Notes: generated by a model not told the origin, from the letters alone. A DNA stretch of 64,000 nt from Catellatospora sichuanensis (GCF_007483665.1 NZ_ML660189.1:1-64000); one strand, 5' to 3'; counted from the stretch's first letter, positions 33,121 to 42,571 are shown. Numbers and translations: made by a program.

Positions 33121-33205
33121 AGCACCCACCTTCGTGCGAAACGGACGAAGCCCCTTCACGTTATCGCCGAATGCTCCCCTGATCAGGGCGAACGCCGGAA
33201 ACAGC

Positions 33206-34405
33206 TCACGCTGCGTCCGGCTCTACCGGCTGCGCGTGGGAGTGGGCGGCCTGGCGGTGCGAGCGGGCGACCGCCCAGGCGGCCAGCGCGGTCGTGATCG
33301 GAACCGCGGCGATCAGGCCGATGGTGCCCACCACGCCGCGCACGATCTCGGCGGCCATCACCTGCGTGGACAGCACGTCACGGGTACGGGTGCCCGCCGT
33401 GACGAGCAGGAGCATCAGCGGGAGCGAGGCGCCCGCGTACGCCAGGATGATGGTGTTGACGACCGACGCGACGTGGGACCGGCCCACCTTGATCGCGGAC
33501 CGGTAGAGCTGCCGCGCGCTCAACGTGGGGTCGGCCAGGGACAGTTCCCCGACGATGGCCAGCTGGGTGATGGCGACGTCGTCGAGCACGCCCAGCGTGC
33601 CGATGATGATGCCGGCCAGCAGCAGGCCGCGCAGGTCCACCCCGGCCAGCACGTTGGCGAGGATCGCGGCCTCGTCGCTGCCGGAACCGGTCAGGTGCAG
33701 CAGGTTCGTGGTGAGCAGGCCGAGCAGCCCGGTCAGCACCAGCGCGGCCAGCGTGCCCAGCAGGGCCATGGAGGTGCCCACGCTGACGCCGTGCGTCAGG
33801 TAGATCACCGCGAACATGATCGCAGCGGACCCCACGATCGCCACCGCCAGCGGCGGCTCCCCGCGCACGATCGCGGGCAGGATGAAGGCCAGCAGCACCC
33901 CGAAGCTCACGATGAGGCCGACCAGGCTCGCCACGCCGCGCCAGCGGGCGAACGCGATCACCGCGGCGACGAACAGCGCGACCAGCGCCAGCAGCCAGCC
34001 CCACCGGTCATGGTCGACGACCGCATAGCGCTGCCCGCCCTCGGCGTCCACCGATCCGATCAGCACCACGTCGTCGCCGATGCCGACGACCGGCGCGCTC
34101 GGCCCGGTCGGCACCACCGCATCGACCACCTCGTCGCCGATGCGCACCTGCGCGGTGCCGCAGTCGCCGCCCGGCTGGGCCGGGACCTCGCGCGGACAGG
34201 CGGGTGCCGCCGACACGATCTCGCCGTGCAGCCGCTGCATGGTGTCGGAGGCCTGCTGCGGGGACTGCCCGCGCGGCCACAGCACGACCAGCCCGATCAG
34301 GGTGGCCACGACCAGCGGCACGATGATCGCGGTGACGATCCGCCGCAGGTCTGCCGGGGCAGGTGGCAGCGATTCGCCAGGCTCGTGACTGTGTCCGGCC
34401 CCCAT
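33206..34405 (-). CDS. YibE/F family membrane protein
   Basis: The 399-residue membrane protein has an N-terminal TM helix, an extracytoplasmic domain of about 100 residues (with two cysteines, PACPRE and GDCGTA) and then seven or eight TM helices with the YibE/F landmarks GVLLAFILPAIVRGEPPL, YLTHGVSVGTSMALLGTLAAL, GSGSDEAAILANVLAGVDLRGLLLAGIIIGTLGVLDDVAITQ and KVGRSHVASVVNTIILAYAGASLPLMLL. YibE/F proteins are widespread membrane proteins thought to be transporters, without a proven substrate. The polar GSGSDE and DDVAITQ residues inside membrane helices would be candidates for a transport path. The ends are His-rich (GAGHSHEPGES, HRQAAHSHAQ), so metal binding is possible. Confidence 0.9.
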   Translation of the reverse strand: MGAGHSHEPGESLPPAPADLRRIVTAIIVPLVVATLIGLVVLWPRGQSPQQASDTMQRLHGEIVSAAPACPREVPAQPGGDCGTAQVRIGDEVVDAVVPTGPSAPVVGIGDDVVLIGSVDAEGGQRYAVVDHDRWGWLLALVALFVAAVIAFARWRGVASLVGLIVSFGVLLAFILPAIVRGEPPLAVAIVGSAAIMFAVIYLTHGVSVGTSMALLGTLAALVLTGLLGLLTTNLLHLTGSGSDEAAILANVLAGVDLRGLLLAGIIIGTLGVLDDVAITQLAIVGELSLADPTLSARQLYRSAIKVGRSHVASVVNTIILAYAGASLPLMLLLVTAGTRTRDVLSTQVMAAEIVRGVVGTIGLIAAVPITTALAAWAVARSHRQAAHSHAQPVEPDAA

Positions 34406-34414
34406 GAGCCGAAC

Positions 34415-36805
34415 CTAGCCGCCGAACCCCGCGCAGTAGGGGCCTTTGCCCGGGTTGGGGGGTCCGGTCACCAGCACGGCGTACCGTCGGCCGGTGTCGG
34501 AGTAGGTCACCAGCACCCTGCCGTCGCCGCTGGTCACCAGCGCGGCCTGGAACAGGTCGCCCGTCAGCAGCGGTAGCGCCGCCCGTCGGGCCCGGTCCGC
34601 CGAGCCGGGCGGGCAGTGCCAGAGCACCAGCCTGCCGCTGCCGTACTCGGCCGGGGCCAGCGGCACCGGGGCGGCCAGATCGGACTCCGTGCCCAGTACG
34701 TACAGGCCGGGGCCGCCCGCGGCGATCGCCACCGGCGCGTGGAAGGTGATGGCGTCACCACCGGCGACCAGCCGCGGCGTACCGCCGCCGGGCAGCAGCA
34801 CGGCCTGGTCGGTGGCGCGTTCCGGGGCGCCGATCTCGGTGATGCGGGGGCTGTCGCACGCGGCCGTCGGGCATGTGGCGAGCCAGGCCCGGCGCCCGGC
34901 CGGATCGCGCAGCAGCACCGTCGGCCGGTCCGAGGTGTCGAGGGTGAGCTGGACCAGCGGGGCGTACACGGGTGCGGTGACCGTGCCCTCGGGCAGCCAC
35001 GCGCTCAGCTCGACCTCGACCGTGCCGAGCACGTCCAGCGACCGCCGGTTGCAGTGCACTGTGTTGCAGCGGGTGACCGCCAGTTGCACCCGCGGCCGGG
35101 CATCGGTCTTCGGCAGGAGCGGGCGAGCCGTGGCCACCACGACCGAGCCGTCCGGTCCGGCGGCGACGGCCAGGTGCGACTGGCCCTCCCGGCCGCCGCT
35201 GTGCCAATGGGTGATGCCGTCCTCGCAGGTGCCCGGCTTGGGGCGGGAGGCGGCCGGGGCCCACGGCGCGGTGCAGCGCTGCATCTGCACGGCGTCGTCG
35301 CCGTTGGTCCTGACCGCCCGGTTCTCCCGGCCGCGGATGCCCGCCGAGACCACGTCGCCGGTGGCGGTGATCGCGGTGGCGGGCATCGGCGCGCCCAGCA
35401 TCAGCGGTTCGGAGCTGCGGGAGCGGACGTCGCGGCATTCGTCGTCGAGGCACCAGTGCGGGCCGTAGTCGGTGACCACGACCGGATGGTGTCCGGTCGG
35501 CCACGCCGTGGCCAGCACCTCGCCGCTCCACGAGACGACGTGCCGGCTCACGTGCGGGCCGTCCCACGGGTCCGCGGCCGCCAAACCCAGCCCGAGCAGG
35601 GCTGGCAGCGACAGCGAGGCGAGCGCCGCGGCGAGCGCGGCGCGGCCGGTCCAGGGCCGGGCGAGCCTGGCGGCGGGTCCGGTGAAACTGACGACGGGTC
35701 GGGCGAATCGCGCGACGGGCCGGACGAACCTCGCGACGCGCCAGGCGAGCCGCGCGACGGGTCGGCCGAACCGCGCGACGGGCCAGGCGGTCTTGGCGAA
35801 CGGCCGGGTGAATGCCGCGAAGGGCCCCGTCCGCGGCACCGCGCCGTGCCGGGGTCCGGTGGCCCGTTCGGCCGTGGGGAGGCCTGATGGGACGGTGGCG
35901 GACGTCGGCTGCTCGTCGGTGGTCGGGTCCGCCGGGGCGGGAACGGGCGTCACCGCAGGGGACAGCGCCGACAGCGTCCGGTCGACCCGGTCGAGGTCGG
36001 CTTCCGCGCCACGGGCGTCCGCCGGGCGTCGTTGCAGGTAAACGGTGGCGAGCACGGCGGCCTGGACGGCCGGCACGATGATCGCGGCCACGGCGGCGAC
36101 CACCAGGGCGAGCGCGGGCTGCGCCTGAGTCAGCGCGGCGGCGCCCATGCCGGTCAGCGCCGGGATCACCACCACGCCGATCGCCAGCGCACCGCCGGCC
36201 GTCAGCAGGCGGCCCGCGGCGAGCGCGTGCGCGTGCGACAGCCAGGAGGCCGCACCGTCGCCCAGCACGATCGCGGGCACCGTCAGCAGCCTGCTGGCCA
36301 GCACGACCAGGGTCAGCACGAAGAGGCCGAAGACCGCCGCGGTGGCCACATCCTGCGGCAACGCGATGTCGAAGAAGGCGACCCCGAGCATGGTCACGAT
36401 CTGCAGCCCCACCGCGGCGATGGCGAGCAGCAGCAGGGCCGGCACCAGGGCGGGCAGCCGGCGCAGGGCCAGCAGCAGGGCGGCCCGGGGATCGACCGGG
36501 ATGCCCCGCAGGCCGCCGGCCGCCACCGCGAGGCCCGCGACCAGCGCCACCACCCAGCCGAGCGCGAGCGCAACCAGTCCTGCCCCGCCGGCTGCCGCCG
36601 CGGGCGCCGGGGTGAACGAGCCGTCCACGACCGTGGCGCTGCCGTTGAGCGCGAACAAGCCGATGACCTGGCGCGCCAGCAGGGCCGGTACGAGTGCGGC
36701 GGCGGCCACCACCAACAGGCCGCGCCACTGCGTCAGGGCGAGTGCGGCGGCGTCGCGCAGGATGGCCGGCAGGCTCCGGTTGGCGAGGCGGTCGGGGTTC
36801 GGCAC
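34415..36805 (-). CDS. Large membrane protein with Arg/Pro repeat linker and secreted beta-rich domain, function unknown
   Basis: The 796-residue protein has an N-terminal membrane part (about 1-265; six helices, resembling the multi-helix membrane domain of GDPD-type proteins), an acidic linker, then a basic repeat region (about 330-390) built on (W/F)xVARFxRPVAR, a further TM helix (about 393-412, ALAAALASLSLPALLGLGLAAA) and an ectodomain of about 380 residues with many beta strands and eight or more cysteines (HWCLDDECRD, RCTAPW, TRCNTVHCNRR, ATCPTAACDS), which looks like a propeller-like repeat fold. No enzyme motif is recognised. It starts 9 bases beyond the YibE/F start, in the same direction, and may be co-transcribed with it. 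A sensor or cell-surface role is possible. Confidence 0.75.
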   Translation of the reverse strand: MPNPDRLANRSLPAILRDAAALALTQWRGLLVVAAAALVPALLARQVIGLFALNGSATVVDGSFTPAPAAAAGGAGLVALALGWVVALVAGLAVAAGGLRGIPVDPRAALLLALRRLPALVPALLLLAIAAVGLQIVTMLGVAFFDIALPQDVATAAVFGLFVLTLVVLASRLLTVPAIVLGDGAASWLSHAHALAAGRLLTAGGALAIGVVVIPALTGMGAAALTQAQPALALVVAAVAAIIVPAVQAAVLATVYLQRRPADARGAEADLDRVDRTLSALSPAVTPVPAPADPTTDEQPTSATVPSGLPTAERATGPRHGAVPRTGPFAAFTRPFAKTAWPVARFGRPVARLAWRVARFVRPVARFARPVVSFTGPAARLARPWTGRAALAAALASLSLPALLGLGLAAADPWDGPHVSRHVVSWSGEVLATAWPTGHHPVVVTDYGPHWCLDDECRDVRSRSSEPLMLGAPMPATAITATGDVVSAGIRGRENRAVRTNGDDAVQMQRCTAPWAPAASRPKPGTCEDGITHWHSGGREGQSHLAVAAGPDGSVVVATARPLLPKTDARPRVQLAVTRCNTVHCNRRSLDVLGTVEVELSAWLPEGTVTAPVYAPLVQLTLDTSDRPTVLLRDPAGRRAWLATCPTAACDSPRITEIGAPERATDQAVLLPGGGTPRLVAGGDAITFHAPVAIAAGGPGLYVLGTESDLAAPVPLAPAEYGSGRLVLWHCPPGSADRARRAALPLLTGDLFQAALVTSGDGRVLVTYSDTGRRYAVLVTGPPNPGKGPYCAGFGG

Positions 36806-36882
36806 CGGCGCAGCGTACCGGCGACAGCCGTGTCACGCCTATGGCTGAGACGTCCTCCGAAAAGTCGGCACTATGTCACGGG

Positions 36883-37494
36883 TCAGCCGGCGCCGGCCAC
36901 GGCGCTGTGCGCGGGACCCAGCGTGATCGCCCGCACGTGCTCGATCAGGGTGACCAGCACCTCGCGGCCGGAGCGGCGGTCGCGTACGTCGCACATCACC
37001 ACGGGCACGTCCGGGTCCAGCGACAGCGCCCCGCGCACCGCGTCGACGCCGAAAGGCTGGTGGCCGTGGAAGCAGTTCACCGCGACGACGAACGGGATGC
37101 CCCGGCGCTCGAAGTAGTCGATGGACGGGAAGCTGTCCGCCAGCCGCCGGGTGTCGGCCAGCACCACCGCGCCGAGCGCCCCGATCGCCAGCTCGTCCCA
37201 CAGGAACCAGAAGCGGTCCTGGCCCGGAGTGCCGAACAGGTAGAGCACCGCGCTGTCGCCGATGGTGATCCGGCCGAAGTCCATGGTGACCGTGGTGGTC
37301 CGTTTGGCCTCCACTCCGGACAGGTCGTCGGAGTCGGTGCCGGCCGAGGTGAGCACCTCCTCGGTGTGCAGGGGCATGATCTCGCTCACCGTGCCCACCA
37401 TTGTCGTCTTGCCTGCGCCGAAGCCCCCGGCGACCAGTATTTTGATCGCCGTGGGTACGGACCGGGCACGCTCGTCACGCATGACGGAGGCCAA
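36883..37494 (-). CDS. cvnD: Conservon GTPase CvnD (MglA-like)
   Basis: The 203-residue Ras-like GTPase is the fourth gene of a conservon. Motifs: P-loop GGFGAGKTTMVG, switch region (KRTTTVTMDFGRI), a switch II segment LFGTPGQDRFWFLWDEL in place of DTAGQ, and VAVNCFHG for the NKxD base-recognition loop. In Streptomyces such proteins act with the CvnA kinase, CvnB roadblock and CvnC DUF742 proteins as a membrane-bound, GPCR-like switch that affects development and antibiotic production. It overlaps the DUF742 gene by 20 bases; a second possible start is ATG 37482. The fifth element often found in conservons, a cytochrome P450, is absent: the next gene is the unrelated membrane protein. Confidence 0.93.
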   Translation of the reverse strand: MASVMRDERARSVPTAIKILVAGGFGAGKTTMVGTVSEIMPLHTEEVLTSAGTDSDDLSGVEAKRTTTVTMDFGRITIGDSAVLYLFGTPGQDRFWFLWDELAIGALGAVVLADTRRLADSFPSIDYFERRGIPFVVAVNCFHGHQPFGVDAVRGALSLDPDVPVVMCDVRDRRSGREVLVTLIEHVRAITLGPAHSAVAGAG

Positions 37495-37861
37495 GGATCA
37501 CCGCCTGGAGGATGTGGTCGTCCGGAATGTGGCCGGGGGCCACTGCAGGCGCCAAATGCTTGACGGCGCCCTCGTCGAGCAGGTCTGCGAGGAGTACCCG
37601 GACCACGCCGAGGGCAAACCCGGCACGGGAGGACAGCTCGGCGACCGAGATGGGTTCCTGAGCGAGAGCGAGGACCGCCCGGTGCTCGGGTTGCAGGTGG
37701 ACGGCGTGGCGGCGCTGCCCCGCCGGTGTTGCCACGACATAGGTGAGCAGGTCGAACGTGCTGGCACCGGGGCGTGCCCGGCCGCCGGTGACCGCGTACG
37801 ACCGCACCAGCGGCCCGGCCTCGGCATCGAGCCACTCGTGCGCATCGTCGTCAGCGCGCAT
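37475..37861 (-). CDS. cvnC: Conservon protein CvnC (DUF742)
   Basis: The 128-residue soluble protein of the DUF742 family has a winged-helix-like pattern (VRSYAVTGGRARPGASTFDLLTYVVAT, LQPEHRAVLALAQEPISVAELSSRAGFALGVVRVLLADLLDEGAVKHL). In conservons it is an accessory protein of the kinase-GTPase complex; DNA binding has been proposed for the family from its fold. It overlaps the roadblock gene (11 bases) and the GTPase gene (20 bases), so the four cvn genes are one tightly coupled operon on the minus strand. Confidence 0.93.
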   Translation of the reverse strand: MRADDDAHEWLDAEAGPLVRSYAVTGGRARPGASTFDLLTYVVATPAGQRRHAVHLQPEHRAVLALAQEPISVAELSSRAGFALGVVRVLLADLLDEGAVKHLAPAVAPGHIPDDHILQAVILGLRHA

Positions 37862-38255
37862 GGGTGGAGGTCGGCCGCGGCTGCGTGCCGAGGCTGTGGC
37901 CGATGCGCTCGACGACCATCGCCATCTCGTACGCGACCATGCCGATGTCCGAGTCGGCGTTGCTCAGCACGGCGAAGCAGCTGCCCTCGCCGGCGTCGGT
38001 GACCAGGAGGACGGCCTCCTCCATCTCGATCACGGCCTGGCGTACCGGCCCGGCCTTGAAGTGCCGTCCGGCACTGCGCGACAGGCTGGCGAAGCCGGCC
38101 GCGATCGCGGCCATGTGGTCGGCGTCGGCCTGGGACAGGTCGCGCGACGCGCCGAGCAGCAGCCCGTCCACCGAGAACACGACGGCCCGCAGTGCCGCGG
38201 GTATGCGGTCCACGAAGTCGTCGAGCAGCCAGTCCAGGCCCGCGGGATTGCTCAT
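37851..38255 (-). CDS. cvnB: Conservon roadblock/LC7 protein CvnB
   Basis: The 134-residue protein has the roadblock/LC7 fold signature: LDWLLDDFVDRIPAALRAVVFSVDGLLLGASRDLSQADADHMAAIAAGFASLSRSAGRHF, then QAVIEMEEAVLLVTDAGEGSCFAVLSNADSDIGMVAYEMAMVVERIG. Roadblock proteins regulate small GTPases, here presumably the CvnD protein encoded in the same operon. Its ATG overlaps the stop of the kinase gene by four bases. Length and order fit the standard conservon. Confidence 0.94.
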   Translation of the reverse strand: MSNPAGLDWLLDDFVDRIPAALRAVVFSVDGLLLGASRDLSQADADHMAAIAAGFASLSRSAGRHFKAGPVRQAVIEMEEAVLLVTDAGEGSCFAVLSNADSDIGMVAYEMAMVVERIGHSLGTQPRPTSTHAR

Positions 38256-40558
38256 GATGTCGACTCCTCAGGCGGTTCGGCCGCTGCGGGGGTGTCAGCG
38301 GGAGGGGTGGGTGAGGTGCGCACCGTGGCGGCGGCCCGGCCCCGGTGCGCACCTGCGAGCAGTGACGACAGGAGGTTGCGGGTGCGCTCGGCGGGCCGCG
38401 CCGGTGGCGTCGATCCGCTGTCCGCCGGAGAGCCGAGCACGATCAGCGGCTCCTCGCGCAACGGGGCGGCGAGGTGGGTCTGCGGCGCGCGGACCGGCAG
38501 CTCGGCCTCGGTCCGGGGGCCGTCCTCGGCCGCCTCGGGCCCGGCGGAGGACGTGTTCGCGTCCGGTGCCGCCACGGCACTCAGCGGACCTGCGGTCAGG
38601 GCCGCTACCGGGACTGCCGTGGCCGGTGGCACGGCCGGACCCGACGGCGGGCTGGTGGCGTTGCCGTCGACGACCAGGTCGCGCGGCAGCAGGACCACCG
38701 CGGTGAGCCCGCCGTACGGCGAGGGGCGCAGGGTGACCCGGATGCCGTGCCGGGCGGCCAGCCGGGCCACCACGAACAGGCCCAGCCGGGAGCTGTGCGC
38801 GGGATCGAAGTCGGGCGGGTCGGCCAGCCGCCGGTTGGCCTCCTCGACGACGGACGCCGGCATGCCGACGCCGCGGTCCTCGATCTCCACCGCGTAGCCG
38901 TTGGGCAGCAGCTGCCCGGCGACCGTGACGTGGGTGTCGCGGGGCGAGTACGCGGTGGCGTTCTCCAGCAGCTCGGCCAGCAGGTGGATGACGTCGCTGA
39001 CGGCGCGGCCGCGCAGCGCCAGCTCCTGCGTCGGCACCACGGTGATCCGGGTGAACTCCTCGACCTCGGACACCGCCGAGCGCATCACGTCGTGCAGCGG
39101 CACCGGATGCCGCCAGCCCCGGCCCGGCTTGGCCCCGGCCAGGATCACCAGGTCTTCGGCGTGACGGCGCATCCGCGCGCCGAGGTGGTCGACGCGGTAC
39201 AGGTCCTCGAGGTCCTGCGGGTCGGTGACCCGCCGCTCCATCGCGTCCAGCAGCGCGAGCTGGCGGTGCAGCAGCACCTGGCTGCGCCGCCCGATGTTGA
39301 GGAAGACCTGGTTGAGCCCGGCGCGCAGGGTCGCCTCCTGTACGGCCGAGACCACCGCGGTCCGCTGCACCAGTGCGAAGGCGTTCTCCAGCTCGTTGAG
39401 CTCGTCCTCGACCGGGCCCGGCGGCGGCACCTCGGCGTCCACGTCCACGTCGGCGCCCGCGCGCAGCCGTGCCACCACGTCGGGCAGGCTGTGTTCGGCG
39501 ACGTGCAGGGCCTGCGCCCGCAGTTTGTTGATGCGGCGGATGACCGAGCGCGCCACCCGGAACGAGACCAGCGCCAGCAGCACGATGACGACCAGGCCGG
39601 CCCCGCCGGACAGGCCCAGCCGGAGCAGGATCGCGGTGGCCGCGGGCATGGTGGCGTCGATGGTGCGGGCGGCGGCGGCGGACTCCAGGTCGTAGAGCCG
39701 CCCGTCGACGGCGGCGTAGTCGGCGGACCACTGCGTCGCGTCGATGGCGGGCGCCGCGCGGCCCAGGTCGGCGAGCCGGTCCTCGACGGCCCGCATGCGC
39801 AGGTAGGCCGCGCTGTCCAGGATGGCCCGGTAGCGGTCGGCGTCATCGGGGTGCAGGTATCGGGTCGCGGTGTCGTGCGCCCGCCGCTGCAGGCCGATCA
39901 GCGAGACCACTTCGGCCCGCTCCGCCGCCGACATGCCGCCGCCCGCGATGGTGGCGCTGACCAGCGCGTTCTCCCGGGCGTAGAGCTCCCGCGCCTCGGT
40001 GAGCGCGATGACCGTGCCCGCCTGGCGGTTCAGCTCGTGGTCGTCGAGGCCGGACACCGACCCGTAAAGCCCGAAGGTCTTGTCGATGATCCCGCTGTAC
40101 AGCCGCATGATCTGCACCCGGTCGTACTGCCGGGTGTCCACCACCGCGCGGCCCAGCGGCAGCTCCTCCAGGGCCTTGCCGACCGCGGCCAGGTGCTGGC
40201 GGGTGAGCGCGCTCGCCGCCGACTCGGCGTCGTCGCCGCCGGTGAGCCTGCGGAACTCGGCCAGCGCCCCGTCGGTCTCCGCCCGCTGCACGCCCAGTTC
40301 GGTGGCCGCGCCCGCGCCGCCGCTGACGAAGCGCATGGACAGCGCCCGCTCGGCCTGCAATTCGCTGACGAGCTCGTAGGCGGGCGTGCCGAACATGTCC
40401 ACGCCGGACTTGACGTCCAGCAGGTTCGCCGCCGGACCGACCGTCACGGTGGTGCTGAACAGCCACATGCCGACCAGCGGCACCAGCGGCGCCAGCAGGA
40501 GCAGCATCACCCGTGACCTGATCGACCAGCTCTGCTGGGGGAAGAAGCGGCTGGGCAT
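38252..40558 (-). CDS. cvnA: Conservon sensor histidine kinase CvnA (nitrate/nitrite-sensor-type ectodomain)
   Basis: The 768-residue membrane kinase-like protein has TM1 (about 18-36, MLLLLAPLVPLVGMWLFSTTV), a large all-helical extracytoplasmic domain (about 37-310) of the NIT type (ELQAERALSMRFVSGG, GIIDKTFGLYGSV, RELYARENALVSATIAGG, VSLIGLQRRAHDTATRYL), TM2 (about 312-333), a helical linker, an HATPase domain (about 500-610, with LAELLENATAYSPRDTHV and EIEDRGVGM) and a Pro/Ala-rich tail of about 150 residues. The HisKA motif of classical kinases is replaced by a divergent dimerisation helix (NIGRRSQVLLHRQLALLDAMERR), as usual in CvnA proteins. It opens the cvn operon. Confidence 0.93.
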   Translation of the reverse strand: MPSRFFPQQSWSIRSRVMLLLLAPLVPLVGMWLFSTTVTVGPAANLLDVKSGVDMFGTPAYELVSELQAERALSMRFVSGGAGAATELGVQRAETDGALAEFRRLTGGDDAESAASALTRQHLAAVGKALEELPLGRAVVDTRQYDRVQIMRLYSGIIDKTFGLYGSVSGLDDHELNRQAGTVIALTEARELYARENALVSATIAGGGMSAAERAEVVSLIGLQRRAHDTATRYLHPDDADRYRAILDSAAYLRMRAVEDRLADLGRAAPAIDATQWSADYAAVDGRLYDLESAAAARTIDATMPAATAILLRLGLSGGAGLVVIVLLALVSFRVARSVIRRINKLRAQALHVAEHSLPDVVARLRAGADVDVDAEVPPPGPVEDELNELENAFALVQRTAVVSAVQEATLRAGLNQVFLNIGRRSQVLLHRQLALLDAMERRVTDPQDLEDLYRVDHLGARMRRHAEDLVILAGAKPGRGWRHPVPLHDVMRSAVSEVEEFTRITVVPTQELALRGRAVSDVIHLLAELLENATAYSPRDTHVTVAGQLLPNGYAVEIEDRGVGMPASVVEEANRRLADPPDFDPAHSSRLGLFVVARLAARHGIRVTLRPSPYGGLTAVVLLPRDLVVDGNATSPPSGPAVPPATAVPVAALTAGPLSAVAAPDANTSSAGPEAAEDGPRTEAELPVRAPQTHLAAPLREEPLIVLGSPADSGSTPPARPAERTRNLLSSLLAGAHRGRAAATVRTSPTPPADTPAAAEPPEESTS

Positions 40559-40676
40559 GACGACCTCATAAGCGCACCGGGGGCGGGACCACGCGAGGGA
40601 AACGTGGAAATACTACTGATCTCACGGCCCCGGCACACCTTTCGGGTGTCCCCAGTTCACCAGGTAGGACGCCGAA

Positions 40677-40718
40677 AACACGATGACCGGCACCGATACC
40701 GGTGCCGGCCGTCGTGTT
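40677..40718 (-). terminator. Terminator of glgB
   Basis: AACACGATGACCGGCACC (40677-40694) pairs with GGTGCCGGCCGTCGTGTT (40701-40718) with one interruption and a six-base loop, 12 bases after the glgB stop. Confidence 0.75.
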
Positions 40719-40729
40719 CAAGGACGTCG

Positions 40730-42571
40730 TTACGCGGGTGCGAACCAGACCGCGCCGTAGGGTCCGACCTGGACTACCGCGTTGCCCTCGGCGTCGGTAC
40801 GGATTCGGCCCATGTTGCCGACCCCGGATCCGCCGTACACCTCCGCGTCGGTGTTGAGCACCTCCAGCCACGCCCCCGGCCGCGGCAACCTGATCTGATG
40901 GCTGTGCAGCGGGATGCCGGAGAAGTTGGCCACGCAGGCCAGCAACTTCTTCGAGGTCTTGCCGTGGCGTACGAAGGAGACGGTGTTGCTGCCCGAGTCG
41001 TGCGGGTCGATCCAGCTGAACCCGCCCGGCTCGGTGTCGCGGGCCCACAGCGCGGCGCTGTCGCGGTAGATCCGGTTCAGGTCGCGCACCAGCCCCCGTA
41101 CGTCACCGTGGTAGTCCGCATGCGCCCAGTCGAGCCCGAACTGCTCGCTCCACTCCGATTCCTGGGCCAGTTCCGCGCCCATGAACAGCAGCTTCTTGCC
41201 AGGGAAGGCGTACATGTAGCCCAGCAGCCCGCGCAGCCCGGCCAGCCGCTGCCAGCGGTCCCCGGGCAGCTTGCCCATCAGCGAGCCCTTGCCGTGCACC
41301 ACCTCGTCGTGGCTGAGCGGCAGCACCCACTGCTCGTCGAAGGCGTACACGCTGGGCCAGGTCAGCTGCGCGTGGTGGTAGCTGCGGTGCGAGGGATCCT
41401 TCTTGAGGTACTCCAGCGTGTCGTGCATCCAGCCCATGTTCCACTTCATGCCGAAGCCCAGGCCGCCGAACTCCACCGGACGGGAGACGCCCGGCCACGC
41501 CGTCGACTCCTCCGCGATGCTGAGCACGCCGGGGCGGTCGGCGTACACGGCGGTGTTGAGCTCCTTGAGGAAGTCCACCGCCTCCAGGTACGTGTTGCCG
41601 CCGTGGACGTTGGGCGTCCACTGCCCGGCGTCGCGGGAGTAGTCGAGGTAGAGCATGGACGCGACCGCGTCCACGCGCAGGCCGTCGACGTGGAACTCCT
41701 CGCACCAGTAGCGGGCGTTGGCGATGAGGAAGTTGCGCACCTCGCGCCGGCCGTAGTTGAACACCAGCGTGCCCCAGTCGGGGTGCTCGCCGCGCTGCGG
41801 GTCCTCGTGCTCGTAGAGCGGGGTGCCGTCGAAGCGAGCCAGCGCCCACTCGTCCCGGGGGAAGTGGGCGGGCACCCAGTCCAGCAGCACCCCTATGCCG
41901 GCCTGGTGCAGCCGGTCGACGAGGTGGCGGAACTGGTCCGGGTCGCCGAAACGCGCGGTCGGCGCGTAGAAGCCGGTGATCTGGTAGCCCCACGAGCCGC
42001 CGTACGGGTGCTCCATCACCGGCAGGAACTCCACGTGGGTGAAGCCCAGGTCGGTGACGTAGGCGACCAGCTCGTCGGCCAGCTCCTTGTAGGACAGCCC
42101 CGGCCGCCACGAGCCCAGGTGCACCTCGTAGGTGGCCATCGGCCGGGCGTGGTGGTCGGCGCGCTTGCCGCGCCCGGCCATCCAGGACTCGTCGTTCCAG
42201 GTGTAGTCGGAGGAGAAGAGCACCGAGGCGTTCTCCGGGGGGCACTGCGCCGCGACGGCCAGCGGGTCGGCGCGGTAGGTCCAGCGGCCGTCGGCGCCGT
42301 GGACCCGGTAGCGGTAGCGCTGGCCGGCCGCGGCGTGCGGCACCGTCGCCGCCCATACCCCGCTGCCGCCCTGCGGCCGCATCGGGATGCCGTCGTCCGG
42401 CCACCAGCCCGAGAAGTCGCCGATGACCTGCACTTCCCGCGCGTTCGGCGCCCACACCGCGAAGCGCCAGCCCTGGCCCTCGGGCTCCGGATTGGCCCCG
42501 AGCACCTTCCAGAGCCGCTCGTGCCTGCCCTCGCCGATGAGGTAAAGATCAAGATCGCCGATCAGGTTCAT
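40730..42571 (-). CDS. glgB: 1,4-alpha-glucan (glycogen) branching enzyme
   Basis: The 613-residue GH13 enzyme moves alpha-1,4-glucan chain ends to form alpha-1,6 branches in glycogen. It has an N-terminal CBM48 (about 20-115, FAVWAPNAREVQVIGDFSGWWPDDG) and a catalytic barrel with EFLPVMEHPYGGSWGYQITGFYAPTARFG, the nucleophile Asp301 (GLRVDAVASMLYLDYSR), the acid/base Glu354 (SIAEESTAWP) and Asp422 (LSHDEVVHGK). It is shorter than the usual 700-750 residues because the extra N1 domain is missing, as in GlgB forms from many bacteria. AGGAG six bases before ATG 42569-42571 decides the start; longer frames read into a tandem repeat. It lies downstream of the GT4 transferase on the same strand. 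Confidence 0.95.
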   Translation of the reverse strand: MNLIGDLDLYLIGEGRHERLWKVLGANPEPEGQGWRFAVWAPNAREVQVIGDFSGWWPDDGIPMRPQGGSGVWAATVPHAAAGQRYRYRVHGADGRWTYRADPLAVAAQCPPENASVLFSSDYTWNDESWMAGRGKRADHHARPMATYEVHLGSWRPGLSYKELADELVAYVTDLGFTHVEFLPVMEHPYGGSWGYQITGFYAPTARFGDPDQFRHLVDRLHQAGIGVLLDWVPAHFPRDEWALARFDGTPLYEHEDPQRGEHPDWGTLVFNYGRREVRNFLIANARYWCEEFHVDGLRVDAVASMLYLDYSRDAGQWTPNVHGGNTYLEAVDFLKELNTAVYADRPGVLSIAEESTAWPGVSRPVEFGGLGFGMKWNMGWMHDTLEYLKKDPSHRSYHHAQLTWPSVYAFDEQWVLPLSHDEVVHGKGSLMGKLPGDRWQRLAGLRGLLGYMYAFPGKKLLFMGAELAQESEWSEQFGLDWAHADYHGDVRGLVRDLNRIYRDSAALWARDTEPGGFSWIDPHDSGSNTVSFVRHGKTSKKLLACVANFSGIPLHSHQIRLPRPGAWLEVLNTDAEVYGGSGVGNMGRIRTDAEGNAVVQVGPYGAVWFAPA

